Assembly (NCBI GenBank): GCA_015075585.1
Contig: JABTUB010000002.1
Coordinates: forward strand, 868,001 to 932,000
Source of the DNA: Chloracidobacterium sp.
GTDB taxonomy: Bacteria > Acidobacteriota > Blastocatellia > Pyrinomonadales > Pyrinomonadaceae
Direction of reading: 5' to 3'
DNA length: 64,000 bases
A program made the position numbers and the translations under genes. Below the pieces are notes generated by a model. It ran no database searches and was not told the DNA's origin. It saw only the letters and a list, made by a program, of their open reading frames with translations. Each line of letters opens with the position of its first letter. Position 1 is the stretch's first letter. Positions 41,893 through 54,538 of this stretch are shown here, one piece after another.

Positions 41893-42999
41893 TTACGGCT
41901 TGATAAGCGGTGCGAGTGCACTCTTTATGTCGTTGAAATAGGCGCGTGCACCGGCAGCATCGGGATGACCGATGGCCGCGATCTTACATCGGTTGACGTT
42001 CACCTTGATATCGGCCTTTTGCTTCAATTCCTTCAGAACTGTCGTGCATTCGCGGCCTCGCTGTTCGAAAAGCGGATCGTTCGTATGACCTTTCTTGTTC
42101 ATTCTAAAGAGCTTAGTATCAGGCATTTCGAACGCATCAGCTTCGGTCAGCGATGATCTTACAAAGATCGCCTGCTGCCTGCCGGCCGTTCGGTTAAAGC
42201 TGTTAACAGCGGCCTGAAGCTCTGTGTTCGATTCCGTTATCCATATACGCGAGTGGCGGATCATCTTTTTTATGACGGAGTTGAAGATGAGGCCGCGAGT
42301 AACGGGATTGTTCAGGATCGGCTTGAAGATGCCGGGTATATTGATCGCCTCGAGCATGCTGTTCATCAGCTTGCTGTGCTTAGCCTTTGGTGAAAGGATG
42401 GGGAAATAGCCTGTAGCGACGATCAGTGCGTCCGGATTTTTGCCGGCGATGTGTGCGAGCAGCTCGCCGACGCGTGCATTGCACGATTCTTTGATAAGCC
42501 GACGAACGCTCTCAGTACTGTGCAGCGGATTGAGCAGGCCCTCGACGGCAATATCGGTTATGCCTGCAGTAAGCAGAACAAGATCCGCACCGCTCACACC
42601 CGCGCGTACATATTCCTCGTCGGCCGTCTCTACCTGCGACCACATGCTCGGCGAAGACAGCGTAACCTCGCCCGGATACGGCTGTTTCTCATCCATTTTC
42701 GCGCGAATGAGTTTCTCCAGTTCTTTCGGTACGGGTTTGATGGTCGCTCCGGAATGTGCCTTGACCGTCAGGTTGACCTTGCGGCGGCCTTCAAAAACTT
42801 CATCGCGGAGCCAATCAGCGGTGAGGCGGTAGAATTTCGTTGTCTCCTCGAGGCCTTGGCCCCAGATCATTGAGTCGCCGATGACGAGTATCTCGTAAGG
42901 ATCGGTGCTGTTCGTCGCCGTGATGCGTCCGCTTAAAAACGTCAGGCTGACGGCGGCGGCAAGTCCTTTTAAGAAGGAGCGTCGATCAAGTTGAGTCAT
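41893..42999 (-). CDS. Tat-exported SGNH/GDSL hydrolase-like protein
   Basis: This protein of about 368 residues has a twin-arginine signal (LDRRSFLKGLAAAVSLTFL), so it is exported folded. The SGNH fold is suggested by block I VIGDSMIWGQGLEETTKFY (nucleophile Ser in GDS), a block III-like LTAGITDIAV where the usual Asn is replaced, and C-terminal IGHPDAAGARAY, which gives the His of block V. A likely role is esterase or acetyl-hydrolase activity on polysaccharide or lipid. The ATG at 42999 is preferred because it gives the Tat motif near the N-terminus. Two long insertions around residues 200-300 are unusual. Confidence 0.75.
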   Translation of the reverse strand: MTQLDRRSFLKGLAAAVSLTFLSGRITATNSTDPYEILVIGDSMIWGQGLEETTKFYRLTADWLRDEVFEGRRKVNLTVKAHSGATIKPVPKELEKLIRAKMDEKQPYPGEVTLSSPSMWSQVETADEEYVRAGVSGADLVLLTAGITDIAVEGLLNPLHSTESVRRLIKESCNARVGELLAHIAGKNPDALIVATGYFPILSPKAKHSKLMNSMLEAINIPGIFKPILNNPVTRGLIFNSVIKKMIRHSRIWITESNTELQAAVNSFNRTAGRQQAIFVRSSLTEADAFEMPDTKLFRMNKKGHTNDPLFEQRGRECTTVLKELKQKADIKVNVNRCKIAAIGHPDAAGARAYFNDIKSALAPLIKP

Positions 43000-43128
43000 G
43001 TCGCAACCAATAATAATATCGGTGTTAGAATTAGACAAGTGTCGGAAATACAGTCCTTTGCATAAATTTCAACAAGGGCTGCCGCGGTCTTTTTTTTCCG
43101 CGAGAGCTCCGATGCGGCAAATAATATC

Positions 43129-43818
43129 GTGGTCTTTCCCGATCCCGCAAATTACGAGTTCCCTTGGTATGTTCGCATCGGCGACTATAATTTCCCTTCA
43201 TTCAATATTGTTGCGTTCGGCGTTCCGCTGACGGCGGAGAACGTGCTCGAAGCGCACGGAAAGGGCATCTTTCCGTGGTATGTCGAGAACGTTCCGCTGC
43301 CGTGGCATTGCCCTGAAGAGCGAGCATTACTCGATCTTGAACGAATTACCGTTCCGCGAAGCCTTGCAAAGGTGCGGCGGAAAGCGGAATTCACATTTAC
43401 GATCGATGCGGCGTTCGAGCAAGTGATACGCGAGTGCTCGCTCGCACCTCGTCCGGGTCAGCACGGCACATGGATAACCGATGATTTCATAAGGGTTTAC
43501 ACTGAGCTGCACAAGGCTGGGCCGGCACACAGCGTCGAGGCGTGGGATCGCTCGGGGCGGCTTGTCGGCGGCCTTTACGGTGTCGAGAGCCGCGGCTACT
43601 TCAGCGGCGAATCGATGTTCCACAAGCGTTCAAATGCCTCAAAGCTCGCCCTGCTCCACCTTATCGATCACCTCAGCGAGCGCGGTGCACGCTGGCTCGA
43701 CATCCAAGTAATGACGCCGCATATGAAGGCCCTCGGTGCGATAGACGTCCCTCGGCAGGACTTTCTCACGCTCATTGAAGAAGCGGACGCACGCCGCCTC
43801 CGCCTCTTCGGTGAGTAG
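43129..43818 (+). CDS. aat: Leucyl/phenylalanyl-tRNA-protein transferase
   Basis: This 229-residue enzyme adds Leu or Phe from aminoacyl-tRNA to proteins with N-terminal Lys or Arg, marking them for ClpS/ClpAP. The family signatures are clear: GIFPWYVENVPLPWHCPEER, WITDDFIRVYTELHKAGPAH and SVEAWDRSGRLVGGLYGV, then FSGESMFHKRSNASKLAL. The start is a GTG at 43129 with no clear Shine-Dalgarno. Arg/Lys acceptor recognition cannot be judged. clpS is not in the window. Confidence 0.95.
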   Translation: MVFPDPANYEFPWYVRIGDYNFPSFNIVAFGVPLTAENVLEAHGKGIFPWYVENVPLPWHCPEERALLDLERITVPRSLAKVRRKAEFTFTIDAAFEQVIRECSLAPRPGQHGTWITDDFIRVYTELHKAGPAHSVEAWDRSGRLVGGLYGVESRGYFSGESMFHKRSNASKLALLHLIDHLSERGARWLDIQVMTPHMKALGAIDVPRQDFLTLIEEADARRLRLFGE

Positions 43819-43975
43819 GATACGGCATATGATAGGTTAACGAGCAGTACGTTCTTCGACATCCTTTTGCGGCTAAGTTAGAATTAAGCGTCAAACATCA
43901 CAGCGGCGTGCGGCGTGTTACCTTCCTCGGCACCGGCCGGGGCCGCTTTCTAGTGCAGACGTAGGTCATAGCAGA

Positions 43976-45069
43976 ATGTTGAATATACGGCAAAAAGATG
44001 AATGCAGATGGGACATCCTGTCGCTTGGTGAAGTAATGCTGCGGCTCGATCCGGGCGATAAGCGCATACACACGACGCGCAGCTTTGATGTGTGGGAAGG
44101 CGGCGGCGAATACAACGTTGCGCGCGGCCTTAAACGGTGCTTCGGGCTGGATGCGGCGGTCGTTACCGCACTCGCCGATAATCCCGTCGGGCGGCTTGTT
44201 CAGGATCTTATTTATCAAGGCGGGGTCGATCAGAGCCATATAAAATGGGTCAAGTACGACGGTGTCGGGCGCGAGGTGCGCAACGGTATGAATTTTACCG
44301 AACGCGGCTTTGGCGTTCGTGCCGCTTTGGGCTGTTCGGATCGCGGCCACACAGCCGTTTCGCAGCTCAAAAAAGGAGACATCGATTGGGAGCGGATCTT
44401 TGGCGAGGAAGGCGTCCGCTGGTTCCACACGGGCGGCATCTTTTGCGCGCTTTCCGGGACCGCGCCCGATGTCGCGATGGAAGCGATGGAATGTGCCAAG
44501 AAGTACGGCACGATCGTTTCGTATGATCTAAATTACCGCGATTCGCTCTGGCGAGCTATCGGCGGCCAAGCCAAGGCACAAGAGGTAAACCGCGAGCTTG
44601 CCCGCCACGTTGATGTGATGCTGGGCAATGAGGAGGATTTCACTGCCTGTCTGGGTTATGACGTCGAGGGCCAGGATGAGAGTCATTCGAAGCTCGACAT
44701 CGCGAACTTCGAGAAGATGATACGCAAGGCGGTGGCCGATTACCCGAACTTCGCGGTCGTGGCGACGACGCTTCGCAACGCAAAGACCGCATCGGTCAAC
44801 GATTGGGGAGCGGTTTGCTTTACCGAAGGGCAGCTTTATCAGGCGACGATGCGGCACGACCTCGCGATCTTCGACCGTGTCGGCGGCGGCGATTCTTTTG
44901 CGTCGGGGCTGATCTACGGCTTCCTCACAGGCGAGACGCCCGAGTGGGCGGTCAATTGCGGTGCGGCGCACGGTGCGCTTGCGATGACGACGCCGGGCGA
45001 TACGACGACCGTCGGATTGGCGGATGTGCTCAGGGTGATGAAAGGCGGCGGTGCCCGCGTTGCGAGGTG

Positions 45070-45070
<1 letters not shown>
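43976..45070 (+). CDS. kdgK: PfkB family sugar kinase, 2-keto-3-deoxygluconate kinase-like
   Basis: This 364-residue ribokinase-fold enzyme probably phosphorylates 2-keto-3-deoxygluconate to KDPG. It has the N-terminal SLGEVMLRLDPGDKRIHTTR, the glycine pair GGGEYNVARGL of the sugar site, and the C-terminal catalytic motif DRVGGGDSFASGLIYG with the base Asp in GGGDSF. Substrate specificity is inferred from the adjacent KDPG aldolase gene, whose ATG overlaps this stop codon. A central acidic insert (DVEGQDESHSKL) is a little longer than usual. Confidence 0.87.
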
Positions 45071-48421
<3,351 letters not shown>

Positions 48422-48450
48422 ATTATAACATTTTAAGGGCGAGATTGCAG
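48422..48450 (-). promoter_or_regulatory. Sigma70-type promoter for gyrB
   Basis: On the minus strand a perfect TATAAT (48422-48427) lies 17 bases from CTGCAA (48445-48450), a partial -35 match. It reads toward gyrB and sits 14 bases beyond the recF stop codon. Confidence 0.55.
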
Positions 48451-48463
48451 GTTCTGAGAGGTG

Positions 48464-49573
48464 TTAACGGGGCTTTGTTTCAAGCCGCTCCGCACGTCCG
48501 GCCGCGACCTTGAGAACGGCTGCTTTGGCACCGAAACGCACGATAAAACTCTCCTTTGACGTGGTCAAGAAAACCTGCGTTTTCCCCTCCAGATATTCAA
48601 GCAGCAGGCCGATGCGCCGGTAGTCGAGTTCGGCGTCGATATCATCGAGCAAATAGAGCGGATATTCGCCGCGCGTCGCGTAAAAAACCGTGATCGCGGC
48701 CAGATGCAGCAGCAGCAGGGCGCTCCGCTGCTGGCCGGCAGAGCCGTACTTTCTGATATCGTGGCCGTCGAGCATCATCTCAAGATCATCTCTGTGCGGG
48801 CCGATGAGCGAATTGCCCGCGGCGGCCTCGGCCGAAAGCCGCAGTTCGAGGCGTTCGGCAAGTAGGCCTTCGTAATCCGAAAGTGAGCCTTTGCCCTCAA
48901 GCGATGAAAGATACCTGACCTGCAGATCCTCGCTGCTGAACAGCCGATGTTCGAGGTCGGCATTCAGCCTTTCGACAAAACGCAAACGTGCCCTGTGTAT
49001 CCGCGATGCAAGCCGCACAAGCTGCTGGTTCCAAGGCTCGATCCGCACCCGCAGTGCATCGACGCTCATCGTGTCCGAGGCGGCGAGCAGGGCGTTCTTT
49101 TGCTTTAGGACGCGGCTGTAATCCGAAAAGGTCTGAACAAAAGGCGGATGAAGCGACACGATGCCGGCGTCGAGAAAGCGGCGGCGTGCCTCGGGGCGGC
49201 CGCGTACGATGTCGAGTTCGCCGGCCTCGAAAACAAGAGCATTCAACTGCCCAAGGTAGTTCGGTGTCGTTTCTTTTTTGCCGTTGACCGCGAGTGTTTT
49301 GCCGTTCTCGCGAATGGTGATGCCAAGCCGGCGCACGATCTCGGCCGATTCCTCGACCGAACCGCTGATAACGGCTTCCGAACTGCCGAAGTTTATCGCC
49401 TCGCCGAGCCTTGCCGTGCGGAATGAGCGTGCCGAGGCGAGCACCGCTATCGCTTCAAGCCAGTTGGTCTTGCCTTCGCCGTTCGGGCCGGCAAAGATGT
49501 TCAACGCCCGATCAAATTCGATGCGGCCGGAAAGGTTTCGGAACTCGTTCGTCTGAAGCGACAAGAGGAGCAT
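48464..49573 (-). CDS. recF: DNA replication and repair protein RecF
   Basis: This 369-residue SMC-like ATPase loads RecA at single-strand gaps with RecO and RecR. The Walker A is FAGPNGEGKTNWLEAI, and the ABC-like signature region KYGSAGQQRSALLLLHLAAI is followed by the Walker B YPLYLLDDIDAELDYRR. The N-terminus LQTNEFRNLSGRIEFDRALN is characteristic. It lies upstream of gyrB, a common ancient order, but dnaA and dnaN are missing and a TlpA-like gene is divergent instead. The ATG has no clear Shine-Dalgarno. Confidence 0.95.
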   Translation of the reverse strand: MLLLSLQTNEFRNLSGRIEFDRALNIFAGPNGEGKTNWLEAIAVLASARSFRTARLGEAINFGSSEAVISGSVEESAEIVRRLGITIRENGKTLAVNGKKETTPNYLGQLNALVFEAGELDIVRGRPEARRRFLDAGIVSLHPPFVQTFSDYSRVLKQKNALLAASDTMSVDALRVRIEPWNQQLVRLASRIHRARLRFVERLNADLEHRLFSSEDLQVRYLSSLEGKGSLSDYEGLLAERLELRLSAEAAAGNSLIGPHRDDLEMMLDGHDIRKYGSAGQQRSALLLLHLAAITVFYATRGEYPLYLLDDIDAELDYRRIGLLLEYLEGKTQVFLTTSKESFIVRFGAKAAVLKVAAGRAERLETKPR

Positions 49574-49633
49574 TAGGCGATTCTAACAAAAGTCTTGACA
49601 CGCTGCCTTCATCCCGTCGGATAATGGAATTGT

Positions 49634-50146
49634 ATGCGTCGTTTCAAGATCGCGATCATCATTTGTCTTATCTCGGCGGCCGCTTATGCGCAGGGCGTGC
49701 CTGTCGGCGAGATCCAGCCGGACTTTACCGCGACGGATATGCATGGCGAACAGGTGAGTTTAAGCGCGCTTCGCGGCAAGGTCGTCGTGTTGAACCTTTG
49801 GTTCATAAACTGTCCGAACTGCCTTGCGGAGATCAAGGAACTGAACGGCCTTGCAGACGAGTACAAAGGCCGCGATGACATCGTCTTCTTAGCTCCGGCC
49901 GCAAGCGGGCAGGCGGAGCTTCAGGCCTTCCTAAAGAAACATCCTTTCAAATACCGCATCGTGCCCGATGCCGCCGCCCTTATACTCTCAAAATTCGGCA
50001 TCGCCGCTCCGAACGGCGAACTGTATGTGCTGTTCCCGATGCACATCGTTATAGACCGCGACGGCAAACTCACGGTCAGCGAACGCGGCGCAAAAGGCAT
50101 TGCGGCCGTTCGATCCGAGATCAAGCGGCTTTTGCCCCGAAATTGA
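49634..50146 (+). CDS. TlpA-like thioredoxin-fold protein
   Basis: This 170-residue exported protein has a signal peptide (IAIIICLISAAAYAQ) and an AhpC/TSA-redoxin-type thioredoxin fold. VGEIQPDFTATDMHGEQVSL starts the domain, the active site is CPNC (C60/C63) in LNLWFINCPNCLAEIKEL, and the cis-Pro region is LFPMHIVIDRDGKL. It is probably a periplasmic thiol reductase, for example for cytochrome maturation. TTGACA at 49595-49600 and GATAAT at 49620-49625 (19 bases apart) could be its promoter, giving a nearly leaderless mRNA. Confidence 0.88.
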   Translation: MRRFKIAIIICLISAAAYAQGVPVGEIQPDFTATDMHGEQVSLSALRGKVVVLNLWFINCPNCLAEIKELNGLADEYKGRDDIVFLAPAASGQAELQAFLKKHPFKYRIVPDAAALILSKFGIAAPNGELYVLFPMHIVIDRDGKLTVSERGAKGIAAVRSEIKRLLPRN

Positions 50147-50149
50147 AGT

Positions 50150-51196
50150 TTATTTGATCTTGTACGCGCGGCCGCTCCAAACCACGACCACAGTGCCGCT
50201 GATCTGGTTGGCGATCGAGCGAAGGCCTTCGTCCAGTTGTGCGAATTTATCAGAACCGCGTTTTACTTCCGTCGCGGCGCCGCCTTTGTAGGCAGTGTCG
50301 TACCAGACGCCGCCACGCAAACTGAAGGACTTGCCGCCGACGCTGCGTGTGCCGGATGGCGGAGCCGCACGCTTGGCCGATAAGGTTGCGCCGTCAGCAT
50401 TCATCGGCTTTTCGGCGTTCGCCGGCTCATCGACCGTGCTTTCGGCGGCAGCTTTGAGACGTTCGTCAGCTCGGTCGGCAGGTGCGGCGGCGGACGGCCT
50501 CGGCGGCGGAACCGCAGAAGGAGCTGTAACGCTCGGGACATTCGCGCCGCTGCCTCCGTTGGCAGTAACCGTTACCTGACGTTCATCAGGACGTGCCTGC
50601 GCGATCTCGACCTCTCTGGCAATACGGGCGCCGGACGTTTCGGCCTCGGGCTTTGATGAAGGCGAAGCAGCGGTCGCAGGGGTCGAAGCGGCAGCTATCG
50701 TATTTGTGCTGTTCGCAGGAACCGCAGCGGCGATCGAGGCTTCAGGTGTAGGCGCGGCCGAATTACTTTGAACCGCGTTCTGTTCGTCAACCTTTGCGAC
50801 CGATGAGATGTTATCCGTCACACCGCGCATAAGGCTGAAAGCGAACAATGCCGCAAAGATCGCGAAAAGGCTTCCCATTACGAGGACGAGCCTCGGAGCC
50901 TGCAAGATCGACATAGGCTCGCGTTCGCGGCTGACGGCTGCCGGTGCGGCAGCCGTGGAACTCGGCACAGGTTCGATAACCGATCCGACCGGCCCGACCG
51001 TGCGGGCAAGGAGCGAGCGGCACCTGTCGCAGTCGGCAAGGTGCGTTACAAATTCGCTTCGCGAGGCCTCGGGCAAAGCATTCTCGGCGAAGGCGGCCAG
51101 CACGTCCGCGTCGAGGTGTCCCTCGGCGGGCGAGCGCGGCGGCCACGGCGTTTTCCGCAGCAGTGCGTCTATCTCCTTGTCGAATTCATGTTCCAT
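50150..51196 (-). CDS. Putative zinc-finger anti-sigma factor
   Basis: This protein of about 348 residues has an N-terminal zinc-finger of the anti-sigma type: the His-x3-Cys-x2-Cys pattern in VTHLADCDRCRSLLART, followed by an Ala/Pro-rich linker. A single transmembrane helix (LVLVMGSLFAIFAALFAFSL) and a long Ala/Ser/Pro/Thr-rich outer part follow. The C-terminal 60 residues (KSFSLRGGVWYDTAYKGG) form a small folded domain. It lies 37 bases downstream of the sigma-70 family gene, the usual sigma/anti-sigma order. The ATG at 51196 is preferred to a TTG at 51205. Confidence 0.78.
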   Translation of the reverse strand: MEHEFDKEIDALLRKTPWPPRSPAEGHLDADVLAAFAENALPEASRSEFVTHLADCDRCRSLLARTVGPVGSVIEPVPSSTAAAPAAVSREREPMSILQAPRLVLVMGSLFAIFAALFAFSLMRGVTDNISSVAKVDEQNAVQSNSAAPTPEASIAAAVPANSTNTIAAASTPATAASPSSKPEAETSGARIAREVEIAQARPDERQVTVTANGGSGANVPSVTAPSAVPPPRPSAAAPADRADERLKAAAESTVDEPANAEKPMNADGATLSAKRAAPPSGTRSVGGKSFSLRGGVWYDTAYKGGAATEVKRGSDKFAQLDEGLRSIANQISGTVVVVWSGRAYKIK

Positions 51197-51232
51197 CGCA
51201 ACCAAAACCCATTGGCCCGCTTTTAGAACGCA

Positions 51233-52183
51233 TTACGTCCAAAATTCTTGCATACAAGCCGCAAGCAGCAATGCCGCGAACATCGTTTCGAGGTTGATGC
51301 CAAGCCCCGAAGCGGTCTCGCTCAGGTGCCGCTTAACTTCGGTCTCTGACCAGCCGTGGCCGGCCCGGAGCTCCTTTTCAACGCCTTTGCGTATATCTGA
51401 CTGTATCCGAGCGAGCCGCCGGCTTGCGGTGGCTTCGTGATAGCCGAACATTGCGGCAATATCCTTCAGCTTCAGCCCCTCGAAATAATACAGTTTGATC
51501 AGCAGCCTGTCTTCGTCATCAAGTGCGGCGACCGCAGTTCGAAGAGCCTCGGTGATGTCGGAAACAGCGCTTTTTTGAGAATAGATATCTTCGGGATCGC
51601 CGATGTGGCCGGCAGTTCGCGTATCGTCCGATTCGGCTGCGGCATTCACGGCGTTCTCGAGGTCGCGGTCTTCTTCGACCTGCACATATTTTGCGTCCTT
51701 TCGATAACGATCGACCGCAAGCTGCGAAACGACGGCGCGAAGCCATCCCGCGAGGCTGCCGCGGCCCGTATAGTACGCGAGTTTGCTCTTTCGCTTGCCG
51801 TCCGCGTCGGTTCGAAGCCCGTAAAGTTCCGCCCAGATCGACGAAGCGAGGTCTTCGGCGTCCTCGGCATTCGACGCGATCTTGCGCGCGGCGCTCTTGA
51901 CGGTCGCGTCAAAGTTCGCCAAAAGGTCCGACCACGCAGCTTCATCGCCGCGTTCACAAGCGACGATCAGACAAAGGTCATCAGCACGGATCTCAGCGAT
52001 GAAGTCAATGATATCAGCGTGTTCGTGGTGCTCGCCCTCGCCGAAAAGGTACTTCGTCACAGCCGCCTCAATACGCGGACGCAGATCCGCGATCGACAGC
52101 CCGCGGCTATTTTCGGCACGGGTGACCAAGTGGACAACGGCCTCATCGATCGTTGCTGAATACTTTTCCGGCAAGTGGCTCAT
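51233..52183 (-). CDS. RNA polymerase sigma-70 family (ECF-like) sigma factor
   Basis: This protein of about 316 residues carries sigma region 2 (DLASSIWAELYGLR to RGSLAGWLRAVVSQLAVDRY) and region 4 with helix-turn-helix (DEDRLLIKLYYFEGLKLKDI followed by AAMFGYHEATASRRLARI). About 85 residues precede region 2 (EKYSATIDEAVVHLVTRAEN and so on), which is long for an ECF factor. About 40 residues follow region 4. The downstream gene encodes a likely anti-sigma factor. The ATG at 52183 is preferred over a TTG at 52222. Confidence 0.87.
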   Translation of the reverse strand: MSHLPEKYSATIDEAVVHLVTRAENSRGLSIADLRPRIEAAVTKYLFGEGEHHEHADIIDFIAEIRADDLCLIVACERGDEAAWSDLLANFDATVKSAARKIASNAEDAEDLASSIWAELYGLRTDADGKRKSKLAYYTGRGSLAGWLRAVVSQLAVDRYRKDAKYVQVEEDRDLENAVNAAAESDDTRTAGHIGDPEDIYSQKSAVSDITEALRTAVAALDDEDRLLIKLYYFEGLKLKDIAAMFGYHEATASRRLARIQSDIRKGVEKELRAGHGWSETEVKRHLSETASGLGINLETMFAALLLAACMQEFWT

Positions 52184-52230
52184 CAGTGCAAGCGAATTGA
52201 TTTTAGCACCTATAAGATGCAAATGCGGTG

Positions 52231-53277
52231 TCAGCGAGGCCGCCGGCGCCCTGCTGCAAGGTGTTTTCTGATGAAAGACACGATCTTAAAGCCGTCGATA
52301 TAATTCCAAGGCTTTTCGCCGAGCGTGTAATGGCCGCACGGCAGCACCGTCTCGGAGTGTGCGATCTTCCGCCGGCGAAGCTCGCGCATAGTATCCAGCG
52401 AGAGTTCGTACGGAAAGGTAAGATCGTAGCGTGTGTATATGTAACGCTGCGGACGCTCGTTCTGTGCGGCAAGCTTGTCCATATAGGCGAGCGGCGAGAT
52501 CGGCAGCCAGTAGCGGCGAAGCTCATCGAGCGTAACGGCCTTTTCGAGCGATTCGCGTACATGATAGGTCGAGAGGCCGCGCCAAACGACATCCGAGAAA
52601 TAGCCCGAAACGTGGTTAAAAACGGCGGCGTCGATATCTGTGTCGTGTACGAACGCAAGGAACGCCGTACACGAGCCGATGCTGGTGCCGACTATGCCGA
52701 TGCGTTCAAAGCCCTGCTCTTTCAGCCATCGAACGGAGGTGCGTGTGTCGAGAACGGCCTGCCGCACGCTTTGTATCGTCCGCCCGATGTTCGGATAAAC
52801 GAGATATTCCGCGCGGTCAAGCTCGGGCGGCATTCGCTCTTCGTGATACGGCAGCGTCAGCCGAAGTGCCGCGATGCCGACGCGGTTGAATATCCTGCAA
52901 AGGTCAAAATAAGTGCCTGCCTTTGCGTTCCAATGCGGCAGCACAAGGACAGCGGCGCGCTCTTTGCCATCGACGGGAAACCACGCCGCATACGCCGTGT
53001 TATTCTCGGCCGAAGGCGTCACGACGGCGCTTTGCCACGTTAGATCTACGGAATTATCGCCGCTGCGGGCGGCTATTGCGGGCATACTGCCAAGCGCAAA
53101 AAAGTCGTCGCTTGCAGCGATCGAGGAGCGTGAAAACTCGGTGAAGAACCGCCGCGGTTCGGCCGCATCGACATCTGCCGCGACGAATTCCGTGCCCCAT
53201 GCAAAAGGGTGCACCACGCGATCGTCATTGAGCATCGCGAAGTAACGCTCGCGTTTGTGTATGTACCGTCGAAGCAT
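52231..53277 (-). CDS. Alpha/beta hydrolase family protein (ABHD18-like)
   Basis: This 348-residue protein has the alpha/beta hydrolase fold: LVLPHWNAKAGTYFDLCRIF (oxyanion region), GIVGTSIGSCTAFLAFVH with the nucleophile Ser in GTSIGS, YTRYDLTFPYE for the acid, and LPCGHYTLGEKPWNYIDGF for the His. The pattern recalls the ABHD18 family. There is no signal peptide, so it is probably cytoplasmic. The frame could also start at an internal ATG at 53235. It is transcribed in the same direction as the downstream sigma factor gene, about 50 bases apart. The substrate is unknown. Confidence 0.8.
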   Translation of the reverse strand: MLRRYIHKRERYFAMLNDDRVVHPFAWGTEFVAADVDAAEPRRFFTEFSRSSIAASDDFFALGSMPAIAARSGDNSVDLTWQSAVVTPSAENNTAYAAWFPVDGKERAAVLVLPHWNAKAGTYFDLCRIFNRVGIAALRLTLPYHEERMPPELDRAEYLVYPNIGRTIQSVRQAVLDTRTSVRWLKEQGFERIGIVGTSIGSCTAFLAFVHDTDIDAAVFNHVSGYFSDVVWRGLSTYHVRESLEKAVTLDELRRYWLPISPLAYMDKLAAQNERPQRYIYTRYDLTFPYELSLDTMRELRRRKIAHSETVLPCGHYTLGEKPWNYIDGFKIVSFIRKHLAAGRRRPR

Positions 53278-53310
53278 TGCCGAATTATCGTGCCGTCAAA
53301 AGCCGTTTCC

Positions 53311-54534
53311 TTAGTCCGCTGCGGCTCTCGGGATCGCAGGATGCGTGCCTTTCTTTCGCACAAGGTAAACAACGCCGCGATCGTCATCGGTGAAGAGGAA
53401 CGAGTTGGCCCCGAGCTTCATAATGTCGCACGGGCGTCCCAAGACGCTGCCTTTTGAGAGAAAGCCGTTTACAAGATCCTGCGGCGCCTTGCCTTCACGC
53501 ATTATCACGATCTTGTAGCCGCGGCGTAAATTCTTATCAGATGAGCCGTGAAGAGCCACGAGGAACGAGCCTTTGATAGACGCATCGGTGTCGGGATCAT
53601 CAAAGCGGTCAAAACCGAGCGCCGATGCGTGTGCGGGAAAGAATGCATACGGCGCGAGCACATTCTTGCACTGGCCGGGCCGCTTGAATTTCGGATCGGC
53701 AAAGATCTTGCCGTTCGATGAGTGACAGTAAGGCCAGCCGTAGTCGCCGCCGTCCTGCAGCTTATAGAACGTCTCGTCGGGCTTTTGCGGGCCGAGGTGA
53801 TCGCTGCCTTGTTCGGTTACAAAGACCGAATCGCCGATCGCGCGTATCCCGACCGCGTTGCGGAGGCCCTTTGCGAATACACGCTTGCCGCTGCCGTCGG
53901 GGTTCATTATGAGGACGGTTCCTCGCTCAGGCTCGCTCGCCTTTTCAACGCAAACATTGCATGACGAACCGACTGAGACATAGAGCATGCCGTCCTGCGA
54001 GAAGGTGATGGTTCGTGTCAGGTGCCAGCCGCCGATCTTGTAGCTTTCGCCGTAGTCGGGGAATGTCGCGATCACCTGCGGCTTATTGTCGGTCGGGGCG
54101 TTCTCGCCAAGCGTGAATTTTCGGCGTGTCAGCTGTTGGGTCTCTGCGATGTAGAGCCACCATTGGCCGTCCGCATCCTTATAGAACTGGCAGCTGTTCG
54201 GGTTGCGAAGCCCCGACAGATATCGAGTAAGCCTTTTGAACTTGCCGCTTTGCTCGTCGAAGCCGTCAAGTATGAATATCGAGCCTTTCCTATTATCGCC
54301 CGGTTCAAAGAGGTCGGTAACAAAGATGCGGCCGTCGGGTGCGTTGGTGAGGAAACGCGGGCGCCGCATACCATCGATCGCCCGTATGATCTCAAAACCG
54401 TCGGCCACATTGAGTGTAAATGCCGCTCCGCGGTCCGGTTTTATCCGTTGACTGACGAGCCGCGGTTGGGCCGCCATTGTAGATGTAAGCAAAAGTGCGG
54501 CAGCGATCGCTGTGATGATATTTCGAGCGTTCAT
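53311..54534 (-). CDS. Secreted PQQ-type sugar/sorbosone dehydrogenase-like protein
   Basis: This 407-residue exported protein has a signal peptide (IITAIAAALLLTSTMAAQ) and a six-bladed beta-propeller of the glucose/sorbosone dehydrogenase type. Repeats include RPRFLTNAPDGRIFVTDLFE, TFSQDGMLYVSVGSSCNVC, GLRNAVGIRAIGDSVFVTE and YGWPYCHSSNGKIF. The final blade has GSVLGRPCDIMKLGANSFL. Members oxidise aldoses in the periplasm using PQQ, but some are structural; the cofactor is not confirmed. It is followed by a lipoprotein gene upstream on the same strand, 5 bases apart. Confidence 0.82.
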   Translation of the reverse strand: MNARNIITAIAAALLLTSTMAAQPRLVSQRIKPDRGAAFTLNVADGFEIIRAIDGMRRPRFLTNAPDGRIFVTDLFEPGDNRKGSIFILDGFDEQSGKFKRLTRYLSGLRNPNSCQFYKDADGQWWLYIAETQQLTRRKFTLGENAPTDNKPQVIATFPDYGESYKIGGWHLTRTITFSQDGMLYVSVGSSCNVCVEKASEPERGTVLIMNPDGSGKRVFAKGLRNAVGIRAIGDSVFVTEQGSDHLGPQKPDETFYKLQDGGDYGWPYCHSSNGKIFADPKFKRPGQCKNVLAPYAFFPAHASALGFDRFDDPDTDASIKGSFLVALHGSSDKNLRRGYKIVIMREGKAPQDLVNGFLSKGSVLGRPCDIMKLGANSFLFTDDDRGVVYLVRKKGTHPAIPRAAAD

Positions 54535-54538
54535 TTCC

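Noticed and set aside
41664..41921. An 85-codon minus-strand gene starting near the MATE 3' end
   Set aside because: Only the 18 codons duplicated from mnmA have any resemblance; the rest is antisense to the MATE gene. Recorded as a pseudogene fragment instead.
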